Origin: Fonsecaea monophora
Lineage: Eukaryota > Ascomycota > Eurotiomycetes > Chaetothyriales > Herpotrichiellaceae
DNA length: 64,000 nt
Direction of reading: 5' to 3'
NCBI RefSeq assembly: GCF_001642475.1
Contig: NW_019173944.1
Coordinates: forward strand, 62,001 to 126,000
This document shows, piece after piece, positions 1-10,432 of the stretch (its first letter is position 1; every line of letters begins with the position of its first letter). The notes beneath the pieces were generated by a model, which did no database searches, had not been told where the DNA came from, and was given only the letters and a program-made list of their open reading frames with translations. Both the position numbers and the translations under genes were made by a program.

Positions 1-340
1 TGTGTGCACGGTCATATGCTGCTAGTATATTTAATTGCCTTTGATGGAAGATGTCTCTTCCTCTTTTTCTTCTGGTGGTTGTTCTGCCTAGCTGGGTGCC
101 TGGAGCTAACACATTTTTAGCATATACAAGTATACAAATCAGTATTTCGCCATCCCCAAGCGACCCGCCGTGCCCGCTTAGATCCCTTGTTGACAAAAAG
201 ACACGCCCTGCAGACTACATGTACATGACCAATATGCGTCAGGGAGAGGTAGAGAGTGTGGTAGAGACACAGAACAGGGATTCAGTATTATTTCTTGTCT
301 TGTTGCATTCGCTTGTTCGAGTCGTGCAAAGTATACCGAG

Positions 341-360
341 TATATATATATATATATATA
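341..360. repeat. (TA)10 microsatellite
   Basis: Ten uninterrupted TA units lie about 150 bp before the GNAT start codon. They directly follow a TACCGAGTA word at 334-342. Confidence 0.95.
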
Positions 361-476
361 CCACAAACAGAACCCTGAACTTCTTGGTCTTTATATTTCT
401 ATACATCTTGGACAGATTTTCTTTCGATATTAGGAGAAAATCCAGACTTGAAATTCCCTTGAGTTTTGAGATTATT

Positions 477-497
477 GACGACGACGACGACGACGAC
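477..497. repeat. (GAC)7 microsatellite in the GNAT leader
   Basis: Seven GAC units lie just upstream of the ATG at 513. In the extended open frame they would encode an Asp run; with the start at 513 they fall in the 5' UTR. Confidence 0.9.
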
Positions 498-512
498 TTG
501 CACACACAAACC

Positions 513-953
513 ATGTCTATCTCTATGTCTAAATCTGAGCCTGCGCCTGAGTCCGTGCCTCTTACACCAGGAATCCACCTCTTGACTGCCTCGACGCCCA
601 ACGCCGCAGCCATACTCGACGGGATCGTGCACATCCACGCCTCGTGTATCTTGAACGACGGCACGCTGGCTACGTTTCTGCCTCCGCTGTCGCACGCGCA
701 GATCTATCGGTGGTGGGAGGAGCGGTTGAGAGAGGTCGGGCGCGGCGAGCGACATATTCTCGTTTGTCTGTCGAGCGTCCGGGAGCGCACTGTGACGACT
801 ACAAATACGCCCTCGCCGCCGTGGGACGCCGATGGGAGAGCCTGGCCCGTCATATCGTCTCCCTCGAAAGGGTCTCTTGGAGGGACCAAGATCACTACTA
901 CGAGTACGCCCGAGAATCCCACATCTACAGACCCCACGAACCCAGAGCTAGAG

Positions 954-984
<31 letters not shown>

Positions 985-1379
985 AAGAACATCTCGACCT
1001 CTCCGGCGTCGTCACGCTCGCGACGCCCTTCTCGCAGACGGGGCCCTTCCGCGCCCTCGTCGAGAAACTCTTCGTCTCCCCGCTCCACCGCCGCCGCGGC
1101 ATCGCCACGCGGCTGATGGCGCGGCTCGAGCGTGTCGCCGTCGCCCACGGCCGGTGGAACCTCATGCTCGACACCGAGGTCGGATCCGGCGCCGAGCTCG
1201 TCTACCCCAGGCTCGGGTACGAGAGGCTCGGCGTCGTGCGGGAGTACGGGTTTTCGCCGCGCGACGGGAGGTTGGTGGACGAGGTGTGGTTCTGGAAGGA
1301 TCTGAGGGCGGTCAAGGACAAGGAGACGAAGGAGAGGGAGACGGGATTGGAAAAGGAGGAGGAGAAGGGGTCGGGATGA
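513..1379 (+). CDS. GNAT-family N-acetyltransferase
   Basis: Intronless gene for 288 residues. The C-terminal half carries the acetyl-CoA binding signature of the GNAT fold: a strand reading VEKLFVSPLHRRRGIATRLM, with the R-x-x-G-x-A loop that holds the pyrophosphate, then a helix and LMLDTEVGSGAELVYPRLGY, typical of motif B. It should move an acetyl group from acetyl-CoA to an amine; the substrate cannot be told. The middle of the protein has a Pro-Glu repeat (about residues 145-158) in a Thr/Ser/Pro-rich linker that splits the fold. The open frame starts upstream at 51, but I chose the ATG at 513 because the sequence before it contains microsatellites and is unlike protein. The C-terminus is a charged Lys/Glu tail. 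Many fungal GNATs of this type are uncharacterised. Confidence 0.8.
945..986 (+). repeat. In-frame GAGCCA hexamer repeat (Pro-Glu tract)
   Basis: Seven hexamer units (one GAGCTA, five GAGCCA, one GAGCAA) sit inside the GNAT gene and encode alternating Glu and Pro. No frame of the repeat contains a stop, which explains the long spurious open frames on both strands here. Confidence 0.95.
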
Positions 1380-1966
1380 GCCGTGGAACAGAGCACGGAT
1401 ATCTCTCTTGTGTCACGCTGAAAGGCGGGAAATGGAGGCAAGAGATAGAGAAGTTCGGGTTTAGTCGGTGGAGAATATAGGAGTTGGGATATTGCAGCCA
1501 GTTAGAACCAGATCTTGCTGCGACGCACTGACGCACTTCTCTTGAAGCTCTCTGTTGTGAGCTCCTTGGAGCATTCTGAGAACTAATATCCCACATTCCC
1601 GGTCACGGTATAGCATGCACGCCTGCCAAGAGGTTGTCTCAGCTCTCCATTTATATATTCTTCTAGGAACAAATCGAGACGGTCCCTTAGAGATGCGCCT
1701 TAAAGAAATCCACGAAGAACCCTGAGTGCCAGAGTGCATAACTACCTGCGTTCGAAAGGGGGGACGGAAAAGTTGAGCGACAAGGCTGCGGCCCAATTAG
1801 GCTTAGTGCCTTGGAGGTTCCAAAAGTCGTTTCTCCTGCTGTAGCTTCGAATTTCAATGAATGCACTGACTGCATCAACAATTTCTTCGCATAGCTCCCA
1901 CTCCGCGTCTTCGTTTCTTCTCTCCCCCCCCCCTTTGCGATCCCGTACCACTCGACCCCCCCAAAG
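1380..1966. other. Intergenic, GNAT to uS12m
   Basis: No gene is seen. Just before the uS12m start is a pyrimidine-rich stretch with a run of ten C at 1924-1933, a common feature of fungal housekeeping promoters. Confidence 0.6.
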
Positions 1967-2602
1967 ATGCATACCGTCCCTTCGATTCGTGCCCTGCACG
2001 CTCTCCGCGCCCTCACGCGCCTCACAGCCCCGGCATCAAAATATACACCAGCGATCCCCCGAGCTGCATCGTCTTCGCTGCCGCTGCGTCCGCACCATCG
2101 GGCGTTCTCGACGACCCCTTCCCTCTCCGTGACGCTCAACCAGCTCCGGACGCGCCTGGGCTCACGCAAACCCAAGAAACTGCGCCACGCCGTCTCCCCG
2201 GCTCTCAGCGCCGCCAAGCGGCCAGCCATGAAGGGCGTGTGCCTCAAGGTCGGCATCACCAAGCCCAAGAAACCCAACTCGGGCCAGCGCAAGACCGCAA
2301 AGGTCCGGCTGTCCAGCGGCAGGGTCGTCTCGGCGTACATCCCCGGAGAGGGCCACAATGTGCAGCAGCACAGCGTCGTGCTGGTAAGAGGCGGCAGGAG
2401 TCAGGATTGTCCTGGTGTCAGATATCACTTGGTTCGGGGGGCTTTTGATCTGGTGAGTCTTGGGTCATTCGGTCTTTCGCCTCGCATTAGCGTGTCGCTA
2501 CTGGGTTGGGAACGTTTTTCTCACGCTGCTTTATAGGGAGGTGTACCTACTCGAATGACCAGTCGGTCCAAATACGGTACCAAGAAGCCGAAGACGACAT
2601 GA
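1967..2602 (+). CDS. Mitochondrial small-subunit ribosomal protein uS12m
   Basis: Two exons, 1967-2452 and 2537-2602, with an 84-bp intron (GTGAGT...TAG) in phase 0, give 183 residues. This is the mitochondrial version of bacterial S12, which sits at the decoding centre. Residues 1 to about 50 are rich in Arg, Ser and Ala without acidic residues, as expected of a mitochondrial targeting peptide, ending near AFSTTPSLSVTLNQL. The conserved core follows: KPKKPNSGQRKTAKVRLSSG contains the PNSA-type loop, then AYIPGEGHN and VRYHLVRGAFDL. The second exon supplies the universally conserved end, RSKYGTKKPK, so the splice is well supported. Without splicing the frame would run into unrelated sequence. 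Confidence 0.95.
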
Positions 2603-4082
2603 TGGCGGTCTACGCTTTCTAGGGTTGATGCTTGAATTTTGGGGATCTGGTGTCAGGGATCGGAGGGGCATGGGAGTGGATGGGAGTTGGGGACGTAAGG
2701 AGGAACAGAGTTCCCTCCTTTTCCCTCTAATTTGGTTGTGTTCTCAAGCAACGATCCAAGGTCTGCGAACTAGGAGGAGCCATGAAAAACCGATCATCTC
2801 CCTGTGCTGGGGTTGTATACAAATCACAGCCTTTGCGTAGGAAGTAACGGGTTTTTTTCTCCAAACCTACACCTACCAACCTTTCGAGGCACACCCGCTA
2901 CAGAGATGACAGCCTCAACCCGTCTTGGACCACATCTATCAGCACGTCCAACAGCGACCGTCCCTTTTATTCACTCCAAGTCAGCACACTGGGACCACCA
3001 CTGACTGCCTTTTCCTTCGCCATCTCTTTGTCTCTGGGCACGCCGAACTACATACATGTAACACACACACTTGGACGAGACAACCAATCCCTTTTCGCTT
3101 GGACTTGGATTTGTCCAGGAGAGCAGGTCAACCCTCACAATATACAGCCATCTCGTGGACTTTAGGAGCACCTCAATCCTCCAAAGTTGTGCGGATATCA
3201 GACACCCCCTTCCTCCGCCGACCTGGACAGGCAGGGGGATGAAACAGATTGCTCCCTCAAGATATCAATTGGAAGGAGAGGGAGAATGGATGGATTATAA
3301 CCTACAAGGTACTCATAGATATGTACCTAGGTAGTTGATCTCTAAGGCAGTCCTCCCTCCCCAAGGGATATAAGGATGTATGTATGTATATTCTCAGAAT
3401 AAAGAAATAGATATTCAAGAGCCGAGACTATACGTGTATCTGTAATTGAAACATATCAATAACGTCGTTTCATCCCTTTACCGACTATCCCTGGTTGACC
3501 CTACATACAATACAGGGCGCTGGCGGCAATGTGCAATGTGCAATGTGCATTCGCGCGTTCAAATTCATTCCTTTCCTCCTAGTGTGGTACAGTGCAATTC
3601 CCAATTCCGGTCCCGACTTGACGAGTCGATCACTCCAGCTCTGATCCATCACGATACAATACGAGATGAGACAAGAACCTCGCCTCGGTCTGGAGAGCAA
3701 CCCCTTTTCGGTTCTGTCCTGCAAATGTGTTCACTCTTGCCAATGTCCAAATCCTGGATTTCCAGCCCAATCGACCGACCAACGCCCCTCGAATGCAAAA
3801 ATAAAGGGGACAAGGCAACTTTTCTCTACACAGTCCCAACGTTCCTTTCGTTCGTCTGATAGACAGGAGATCCAGTGCTCGTCAGTCTCTCGTGGTGCGC
3901 AAGATCACTCGAATATCTGTCCTGGGGCAAATTTCCAAGAGAGGCAGTCTGACAAGGAGGAGGCCCCGAACGGTGTTTGATGGTGAAGACGTGACCGTGA
4001 AAAGTATGGATGCATGCAACGTCGTTCCGGAGCTCGGGCATAATGAGAATGTCCGACGGCCGGGTTGCCTGAGAGCAGCTGC
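2603..4082. other. Intergenic, uS12m to mannosyltransferase
   Basis: Only short, composition-biased open frames are present and none resembles a known protein. It holds the 3' ends of two convergent genes. Around 3528-3550 a short CAATGTG word is repeated three times. Confidence 0.6.
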
Positions 4083-4385
4083 TCACCCAGAGTTCTCCGG
4101 CTTCGAAGGCCTTTCAGGCCTTTTGTACCAATTCTCATCTTCGTCACGAGTGAGCCCGCGTTCGTGCCACTCCGCAAGGCGTTCCGCCCATGAAAGCAAC
4201 TTGCGCCTCGTCCAGGGAATCCTCATCAAAATAATCGTCAAAACCGACCCCACGCTAAACGATATGGATGCATATTTCAGGATCTCCCATGACAGGGAAA
4301 CGCCCGAGTCTGACTCGTTCTGCTTGTTGCCGTCACCATTGCCATTTCCATTGTTACCTGGATTTCCAACAGAACCGGCGGCTAG
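4083..4385 (-). other. In-frame 100-codon extension after the mannosyltransferase stop
   Basis: On the minus strand the stop codon TGA (4388-4386) is followed by CTAG and then by 100 sense codons in the same frame, ending at TGA 4085-4083. The translated extension starts with a Gly/Asn-rich stretch, has a short hydrophobic segment (SVGSVLTIILM) and ends in a charged Trp/Arg/Glu-rich tail. TGA-CTA is the known high-readthrough context. Alternatively a GT at 4391 could act as a splice donor that removes the stop. It may also be plain 3' UTR. Confidence 0.35.
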
Positions 4386-5764
4386 TCATACCTGAGCTTC
4401 CCATCCCTCAGGCTTCTTAAGCTTGTTGAGGTCAAAAAACCGAGAAGTACAGCTGTACGGCTTCCAATCGAAATTGTCGGCCGGATTACAGTGGCAGCGG
4501 AGTTTCTGGCGCACGTCGTCTCCCGTCGGACAGTGCGTAAAGGGGACGTGATAGTAGGCAATGTCGTTGAAAAAGTGGATCTCGTCCTTCCTCAGAAGCA
4601 GACCAGCAGCGATGGAGTGCACCGGAGCGTCGCCCCAACGTTCGTAGAAGAAACCGCCGTCTTTGTCGAGGGTTTCGAAGAAGTCGAGGTAAGGCTTAGA
4701 TCGAAGCCAGTCGAGGTTACCAATCTCAAAGTTTGACCACTGACAAAGGTTAGAAATGCAAATACAAAGGGTTTCTTGCAGGACTTACAAAATGGCACTT
4801 GTTGTACGTCTCACCTCCGTCGTCACTCAAAAATCCCATTGAGTTGTCTGGGGAGATATGTTCAGGGTGCGCCTTGATGAACTTCTTTGTGCTATCCCAT
4901 AACGTCGGAATGGTCTCGACATATTCGTACAGACTCAGGACGAAGCTATACTTCTTCTTGTTCTCCTTCATGTACCGGAAAGGATCATAATGGATGTCGC
5001 AGAATAACTCAACGCTGGGCTCGACTCGCCAGTAGTACTCGAATTGCTGGAGCAGTGGATGACGAAAGAAGAAACCTGACTCGAACCGACACATGTGTCG
5101 ATAACTGACCGAGTCGCCATAGATGATCTTCCTCCGGCGCATGTCTTCTCGGACGGCCTCAGCTTTTTTCTGGTCGATCCATGACGGGAAGGACCAGTGT
5201 TCGACTGGAATCTCGCCATAGTGTGTCTTGCCCGAGACGAGAGAAGTTGTGACCTTCTTGAAGTTCTCATCGAACGGTTTGTCATTCAAAAAGACCCAGT
5301 CATAGTTGTAGTTCCTGTTGAACCGGTCTTCCACTTGTCTGATTGAGCGGGCAATTTCCCAGATATCGGTGTTTCTTGCCAGAGTCACAAACGTCGCATT
5401 CACTCGTTCTCCTGGAGCAGAAGATGAGAGTTCTGAGGGAATAGTGGGGACAACATTAGGCGTTGTTGTTTCTACAGATTGTGAAATATCCGCCGCAGGG
5501 GTGGTTTCCGGCAGATGAACGAGATCCTCGGCGCTCGTACTTGACTTGGACTCTCCGGGACGTTCCCATGAGAAGGCGGTACCCGAAGTCAGCGGCTGTG
5601 CATAGGACGGCAGTGACGAGGTCGAAATAAAGTAGATGATGGTAAGTCCCTATTCATGTCAAGTCAGTATGAAATGTCTCACACCTGGGCTGGCTGGGTT
5701 CCGTGTAACTCACGAAAACAGCAAACAGTATATAACGCAGATATCTCCCTGAGCCGGTTGCCAT
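4386..5764 (-). CDS. Alpha-1,2-mannosyltransferase, Kre2/Mnt1 family (GT15)
   Basis: Three exons (5764-5714, 5649-4789, 4739-4386) give 421 residues, with introns of 64 and 49 bp, both GT-AG and phase 0. The first exon and the start of the second encode a short cytosolic tail and a signal anchor (about residues 7-27, RYLRYILFAVFGLTIIYF), so this is a type II Golgi membrane protein. A Ser/Thr/Pro stem follows. The catalytic domain has the GT15 landmarks: FVTLARN, the YDWVFLNDKPF segment, HWSFPSWID, YRHMCRFESGFF, YYWRVEP, DNSMGFLSDDGGETYNKCHFWSNFEI and FFYERWGDAPVH, ending with the CHCNP and SCTSRFFDLN blocks. Family members add alpha-1,2-mannose from GDP-mannose to O- and N-glycans of cell-wall proteins. 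The 3' end is unusual; see the extension at 4083-4385. Confidence 0.93.
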
Positions 5765-6706
5765 CCTGGATGAGGAAGACCAGCAATATTAACAGGAGAT
5801 GAGAAAGAGACCTGAGGAGCCGGCCGTAGCCGTACACGCAGGATAGACTGGAGTCGTAGGGCTCGAGGGACGATCGGCAGAAACGGTGCGATCAGCACAT
5901 TGAGGCTTATGCAGTGAAGGTAAAACTGAACAGCCTAGACGCTGAAACGAAGACACAAAGTGGAAAGAGGCCTAGAAAAAGAGAAATTTCCTCGATCAGG
6001 ACTTGGAGGTGTTAAAGGAGTGAGGCAGGTCGAGGAAACATTTCAGTTCGCAATAGGGAGAGCCGCAGGACGACGCGCAAGCCCCGAGACCAACGTGTTG
6101 CAGGAAACTTTTCTGTAGTGATAGAAGGGGAACGCCTCAATTCCAGTTAGCAAGTCTCGGGCACATGGGGCTGAATACGTGGGCTTCTTTTATGGAAGTT
6201 GGCCCCCTGGACGCTGGGATCTGGATGCGTGATTCGAGTAACGGGCATGGTGTTTGTGCCCGCTTAACAGGCTTAGCAGGCTAGGTATGGGCAACTTAGG
6301 CGGGAAGGGCCCCGGAGGCTGCAACTAGAGGCTAGAGAGGCTTAGCATCAAAGACCTCACCAATCGCCAGCTCGCCCGTTTCGAGACTAGTGTGCGTCAC
6401 TGATTCCGCTTAGCTGCCACTTGCCCACTCTTCATCACCTGCGGTTTACATCCCACAATCCATCGACAGCGCCATTCTTGGATCGTTGGTCTGCAGACAA
6501 CTGAGACTCACTTTGTCATCTCCCGCAGGTCATGTCATAGTATCTTTGCTTCTCATCTCCGTCTCTCCTCGTGGATCATGCGAATAGGCATTGCATTTTG
6601 GTCACTGTTGAGAAAAGAGGCGGGTTTCAGTGAGGTGAAAATAACAGGACCGCCATCTTGAGCCTGATCGCCTGATCAGTTCAAGTTCCATCCGTGGTTC
6701 GGTGCT
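5765..6706. other. Divergent promoter region, mannosyltransferase and Pat1
   Basis: Gene-free stretch between two divergent starts. Around 6260-6350 there is a cluster of GGCTTAGCA/GGCTAGG-like words on the plus strand. No other structure is seen. Confidence 0.6.
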
Positions 6707-9207
6707 ATGTCGTTCTTTGGCTTCGACACTTCCCTTCCCAGGGACAAGCCTGAGGGTGCAGGCAAGGGTATTTTTGAACACACAAACCCTTTCGCCGAGG
6801 TCGCAAAAGCTAGGAAATTGCAGGCATTTCAAGACAACCAGGACGAGATGTAGGTGATCGATTCCTTACAAGCATGATATACAGGTCCTAAGCTTTTTTC
6901 AGTCTCGACTTCGAAGATACATACGATGGGCTAGGCGATCAACTCGAAGAGGCTGGCGATGACTTCAACGATGATACCTTTGGTGGCGGCGCTGAGGGTG
7001 CTACGGGCCAGGGCGCCGTGGGACAAGATTATGACTTTTTTGGGAAAACGGCACAGGTCTCAAATGTCATCAACGAGGAGCATGTGCGCTACAACTTGCA
7101 ACATCCACAACAATCGGCAGCGCCCGCGCAACCCGCAAAGGCCAAGAGGACCGGATATGAGAGATATCAAGATCCGGGTTACATTCCAGATATCCAGGCA
7201 AAATCCGGGGCTTGGGGCACAAAGTCAAGCACAGCCGCTGCTCCATCTGGCGATGGCCGCATCAGTACGGCTCGCAGCACTGCTCCAGTGTTTTCCGTTG
7301 CTCCTGAGCCTTCACCTCCACCGGCACCCATTTCGCAACCTCCAATGATGACCCTCGAACAGGTTGAGGCAGCCCTGCTCGCTGAATCTCAAGCGCGACA
7401 GGCACAGCTCGCATATTCTCAACCTCAGCCATATCCGTTTCCAGTCCAGCCAATACACTCACAACCTCCACAGCACTTCCCAGGCATGGGACTTCCTCCC
7501 GGCTTGCCCCCCCAGCCTCAATCGCAACCTCCTCTCGACGCTCCTAGGAGTCACACGCGCATGCCCTCACAGCCACGTGCACCTCAGCAGCCTCAGCAGC
7601 CTCTGCAAATTCTGCAAAATCCAAACAGAGCCCGTCATTCACCTCAGCCAAGTTTTGATAGATCTCAACCCATCCCACCAATGGGAGCTCAAGCACCTGG
7701 TGCCTTGCCGGTCATAACTCATACCCAACAGCTAATGGATCTCTCTGAAGAACAGCGACGAGTGTATCTGGAAGAAGATACCAAAAGGGCAAAGAGGAAT
7801 CATAAGATTTTCCTGCTTTCCAAGGGAAATGGCATGATGACCCCTCAGGATAAGAATTTCATCACCCGCATCCAACTTCAGCAATTGGTGGCGGCCACGG
7901 GCAGCTCGACGGACTCAAATCCCGAAGCTGCTCTGAACGAAGATTTTTACTATCAGGTCTACAGCCAGATCCGGGGCGCTCCAAGACAACATCCTACTCA
8001 ACCTCTAGGTCACTTTGCGCAAACCTATCTATTCCAAACGGGCTCGCGTGTAGGCGGCAGACGGCAACAGATCACTGGAGACAACCACATGCAGAGAATG
8101 CAACAACAAGTCCAGCGTGCAGTTGAAGCTGCCAAGCTCAAACCGAAGAACAAGCAGCTAATCATCGAGGGTAGCTTGGGTAAAATCTCCTTCAGCAACG
8201 CAAAGACACCAAAGCCTCTGCTCAACATCAAGCGACAAGAGGGGACTGACAACCGGCCGGCAAATGCGAGAAAAGGTGTAAGTGCCAGTGACCGCAAGAC
8301 GATTTTGAAGAATATCGAAGCTGTGTATACAACCCTGATGCGCATGGAGGATCATGAACGACAGATGCCGCCTCCACCTACTGAGGGCGACGCGGATTCA
8401 ATCCAGGCACATCTTGAGTGGCGACAAAAGCAACAGGAGCTCGGCAACAGTCTATGGCAAGATCTAAAGGTTCTCGATCCCATCGTCCCGGGATCGACCA
8501 TTCCACATCCCTTCATTGCTTTCTTGTCATTTGCCAAAGGCAAAAAGGCAATTCCTCGTGTCTTCCATCAAATTGATCAGGACAAAAGACTGACCATCTT
8601 GACGATGATTGTGGTCCACCTTGATCAACTTGATGTAGTCAAGGATGCGCACCCTGCACCCGGCGAATCACAACCTCCGCCACTTGTGCGAGAAGAAATC
8701 GAGTTGTTCTCACAAGCCGTCATGCCGTGCTTGTTATCGCATGTTAGCGAAGTACCCGTCAATATCATCACCGGACTGTTAGGGCTTCTGATCGACCACA
8801 CAAACATCTCGGTGGTTGTGCACACCAAAATTGGGCTGGGTATGCTGACGATGCTGTTGACCCGCGCCGAATTGGTGAAGGAGGCCGGGTCCGTCAGTGA
8901 TCAGGACTGGCAACAGTGGACCATGTTATACAGTCGCCTTTTTGATATGTTGGAGCCTCTTCTTAGTTCACTATTCCCTGGCCCGGTCAATTCCGGCGAC
9001 GACATGTACGTTTGGCAGTTCCTGGCTGCCATCGGCATATGCGCCAGCCCCGACCAACAACAGAGGCTTGTTATCGGTGTGAAGGACAGGGTTATGGAGA
9101 CAGTCCTTCAGAGCAAGACATTGCCCCCTGAAATGTCGAGCGTCCGACTAGGAAATGTCAATCTATTCATGAGAGCCATTGGCCTTGATGTCGAGATGCT
9201 GGGATAG
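6707..9207 (+). CDS. PAT1: Pat1-type mRNA decapping activator
   Basis: Exon 1 (6707-6849) and exon 2 (6903-9207), joined over a 53-bp intron (GTAGGT...CAG), give 815 residues. Pat1 bridges deadenylated mRNA with Lsm1-7, Dhh1 and Dcp2 and promotes decapping in P-bodies. The N-terminus MSFFGFDTSLP is the conserved start of the fungal family, followed by an acidic segment (LDFEDTYDGLGDQL) and YDFFGKTAQVSNVINEEH. Residues about 150-310 are Pro/Gln-rich and disordered. After that come a basic helical segment (EEQRRVYLEEDTKRAKRNHKIF), the KDKNFITRIQLQQL-like block and the C-terminal all-helical Pat-C domain (about 480-815), which includes KGKKAIPRVFHQID and LTILTMIVVHLDQLDVV. The alternate label topoisomerase II-associated protein refers to the same family. 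Internal starts at 6959 or 7018 would lose the conserved N-terminus. Confidence 0.95.
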
Positions 9208-10313
9208 GCACGAGAAGAGCAGGACAAACCATTTTGAAGAGATGTGCCCACTTACCTGAGTTAGGATTTCGCCAACAGCAGGATAGCTCGGGAGCAGCAT
9301 ATTTATCAGACCAGATCGCGGCTATTGGAGCTGGCACAACTCTGATATTGGAGTATACTGCACCCTGAGCAAACATGAGTTTTGGTGAATATCGATCTGC
9401 CACTTCTGGCTGTCTTTGACATTGTTGCAACTTGTTTCTTTTACCTGCAACCTGCGACCGAGTTACAGGTTAGTTTCGTCGTCTCCAACGTCTCCTTGTA
9501 TGTTACTCTGTCGTCAACGTCTTGTTTGTGCTTGTTTCAGTATTCTCCTTTCTCCTAGAATCACCACATTCTCTTCCAGGGGATGCTGTCTACCCGTGTC
9601 TCACTGGCTCTCCAGTTGAGGGGCGGGGGACATTGCTATTGTAATTGAGCATCTACTCACTCCAGGTGTTGACATGGCTGCTGCTTCGTTTTGCCGAGTG
9701 CATATTTGAGTCAGGCAGACTCTGTGTTCTTCTCTCTCCAAGGGTGTTGCACATGCGAACACTTCTGGTTGTAGCGGGTGAATGGAATGGCTTGTCGACA
9801 CGTTCGTGGTATGAGAGGTACGGGAGGTACGTAGCTACCAAGGAATGTATGTATATAGCTACAGTACTTACCGACAGCTAGTATATAAGGTTTGCCTTGA
9901 GAGACTTACGTCGAGGTTTTTGTATCCTGTATTCCGTGTGTTTTATATTTTTGTATTCCCTTTGCTTCCCGCCATGCCTATCAATCGATCTCTAGTACAC
10001 TGTCTATCCCTCAAACTATGTGACCATCTAACCCTGGTGCCGGGCGGTTTCAACAAGTGACAGGTACATTAAGTATTCATTCATCCATGCATGAGGTCTA
10101 TGTATATACCTCGACCCTCAGACCTGGGCCGAGAGGAACAATCGAAACCAAAAAAAAAGCCGTACCCGGTTCACCTCACCTCATCATATCACAACACATA
10201 TGTCCATACATCGGAATAGCTTGCATGCAGATATGAATGTAGAGACACAGTAGACATACATACGTTGATAGTGAATTTATAGGTATATAGTTTTCTTTTC
10301 TACACCTTCTTTC
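9208..10313. other. Gene-poor stretch 3' of Pat1
   Basis: No coding gene is recognised. This is the start of about 9.5 kb without a convincing protein gene. The sequence is AT-richer, with TATA and GTATATA words near 9850-9900 and 10080-10300. Confidence 0.55.
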
Positions 10314-10432
10314 GCAATCGACCATAGGATATGGAATACAGGGCTTCCCGTTCGCTCAGCCGTACTTAAGCCATATGCCGATCAGTTAGTACTACCGTGG
10401 GTGACCAGGTGGGAATCCTGATTGTTGATTGT
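10314..10432 (+). rRNA. 5S ribosomal RNA
   Basis: A stretch of about 118 nt matches the Pezizomycotina 5S consensus, including GACCATAGG near the start, the central CAGGGCTTCCCGT then CGCTCAGCCGTACTTAAGCC, and the GGGTGACC box near the 3' end. The terminal helix is intact: CAATCGAC at 10315-10322 pairs with GTTGATTG at 10424-10431 (with one G-T pair). These bases differ from the usual ACATACGAC/GTTGTATGT, so both sides have changed together. A second stem near the 3' side (GATCAG with CTGATT) is also kept. A T-run from 10432 is a suitable RNA polymerase III terminator. Dispersed single 5S genes are normal in this group. Exact ends are good to one or two bases. Confidence 0.92.

Larger units (their letters stand above)
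1..512. other. 5' flank of the GNAT gene
   Basis: No gene is recognised. The open frame of the downstream acetyltransferase extends through this stretch, but the translated sequence is low-complexity and spans two microsatellites, so I read it as promoter and 5' UTR. Confidence 0.6.

Noticed and set aside
644..1480. Long Arg-Ala-rich open frame overlapping the GNAT gene
   Set aside because: It is the +1 frame of the GAGCCA repeat and has no domain content; the GNAT frame has clear motifs.
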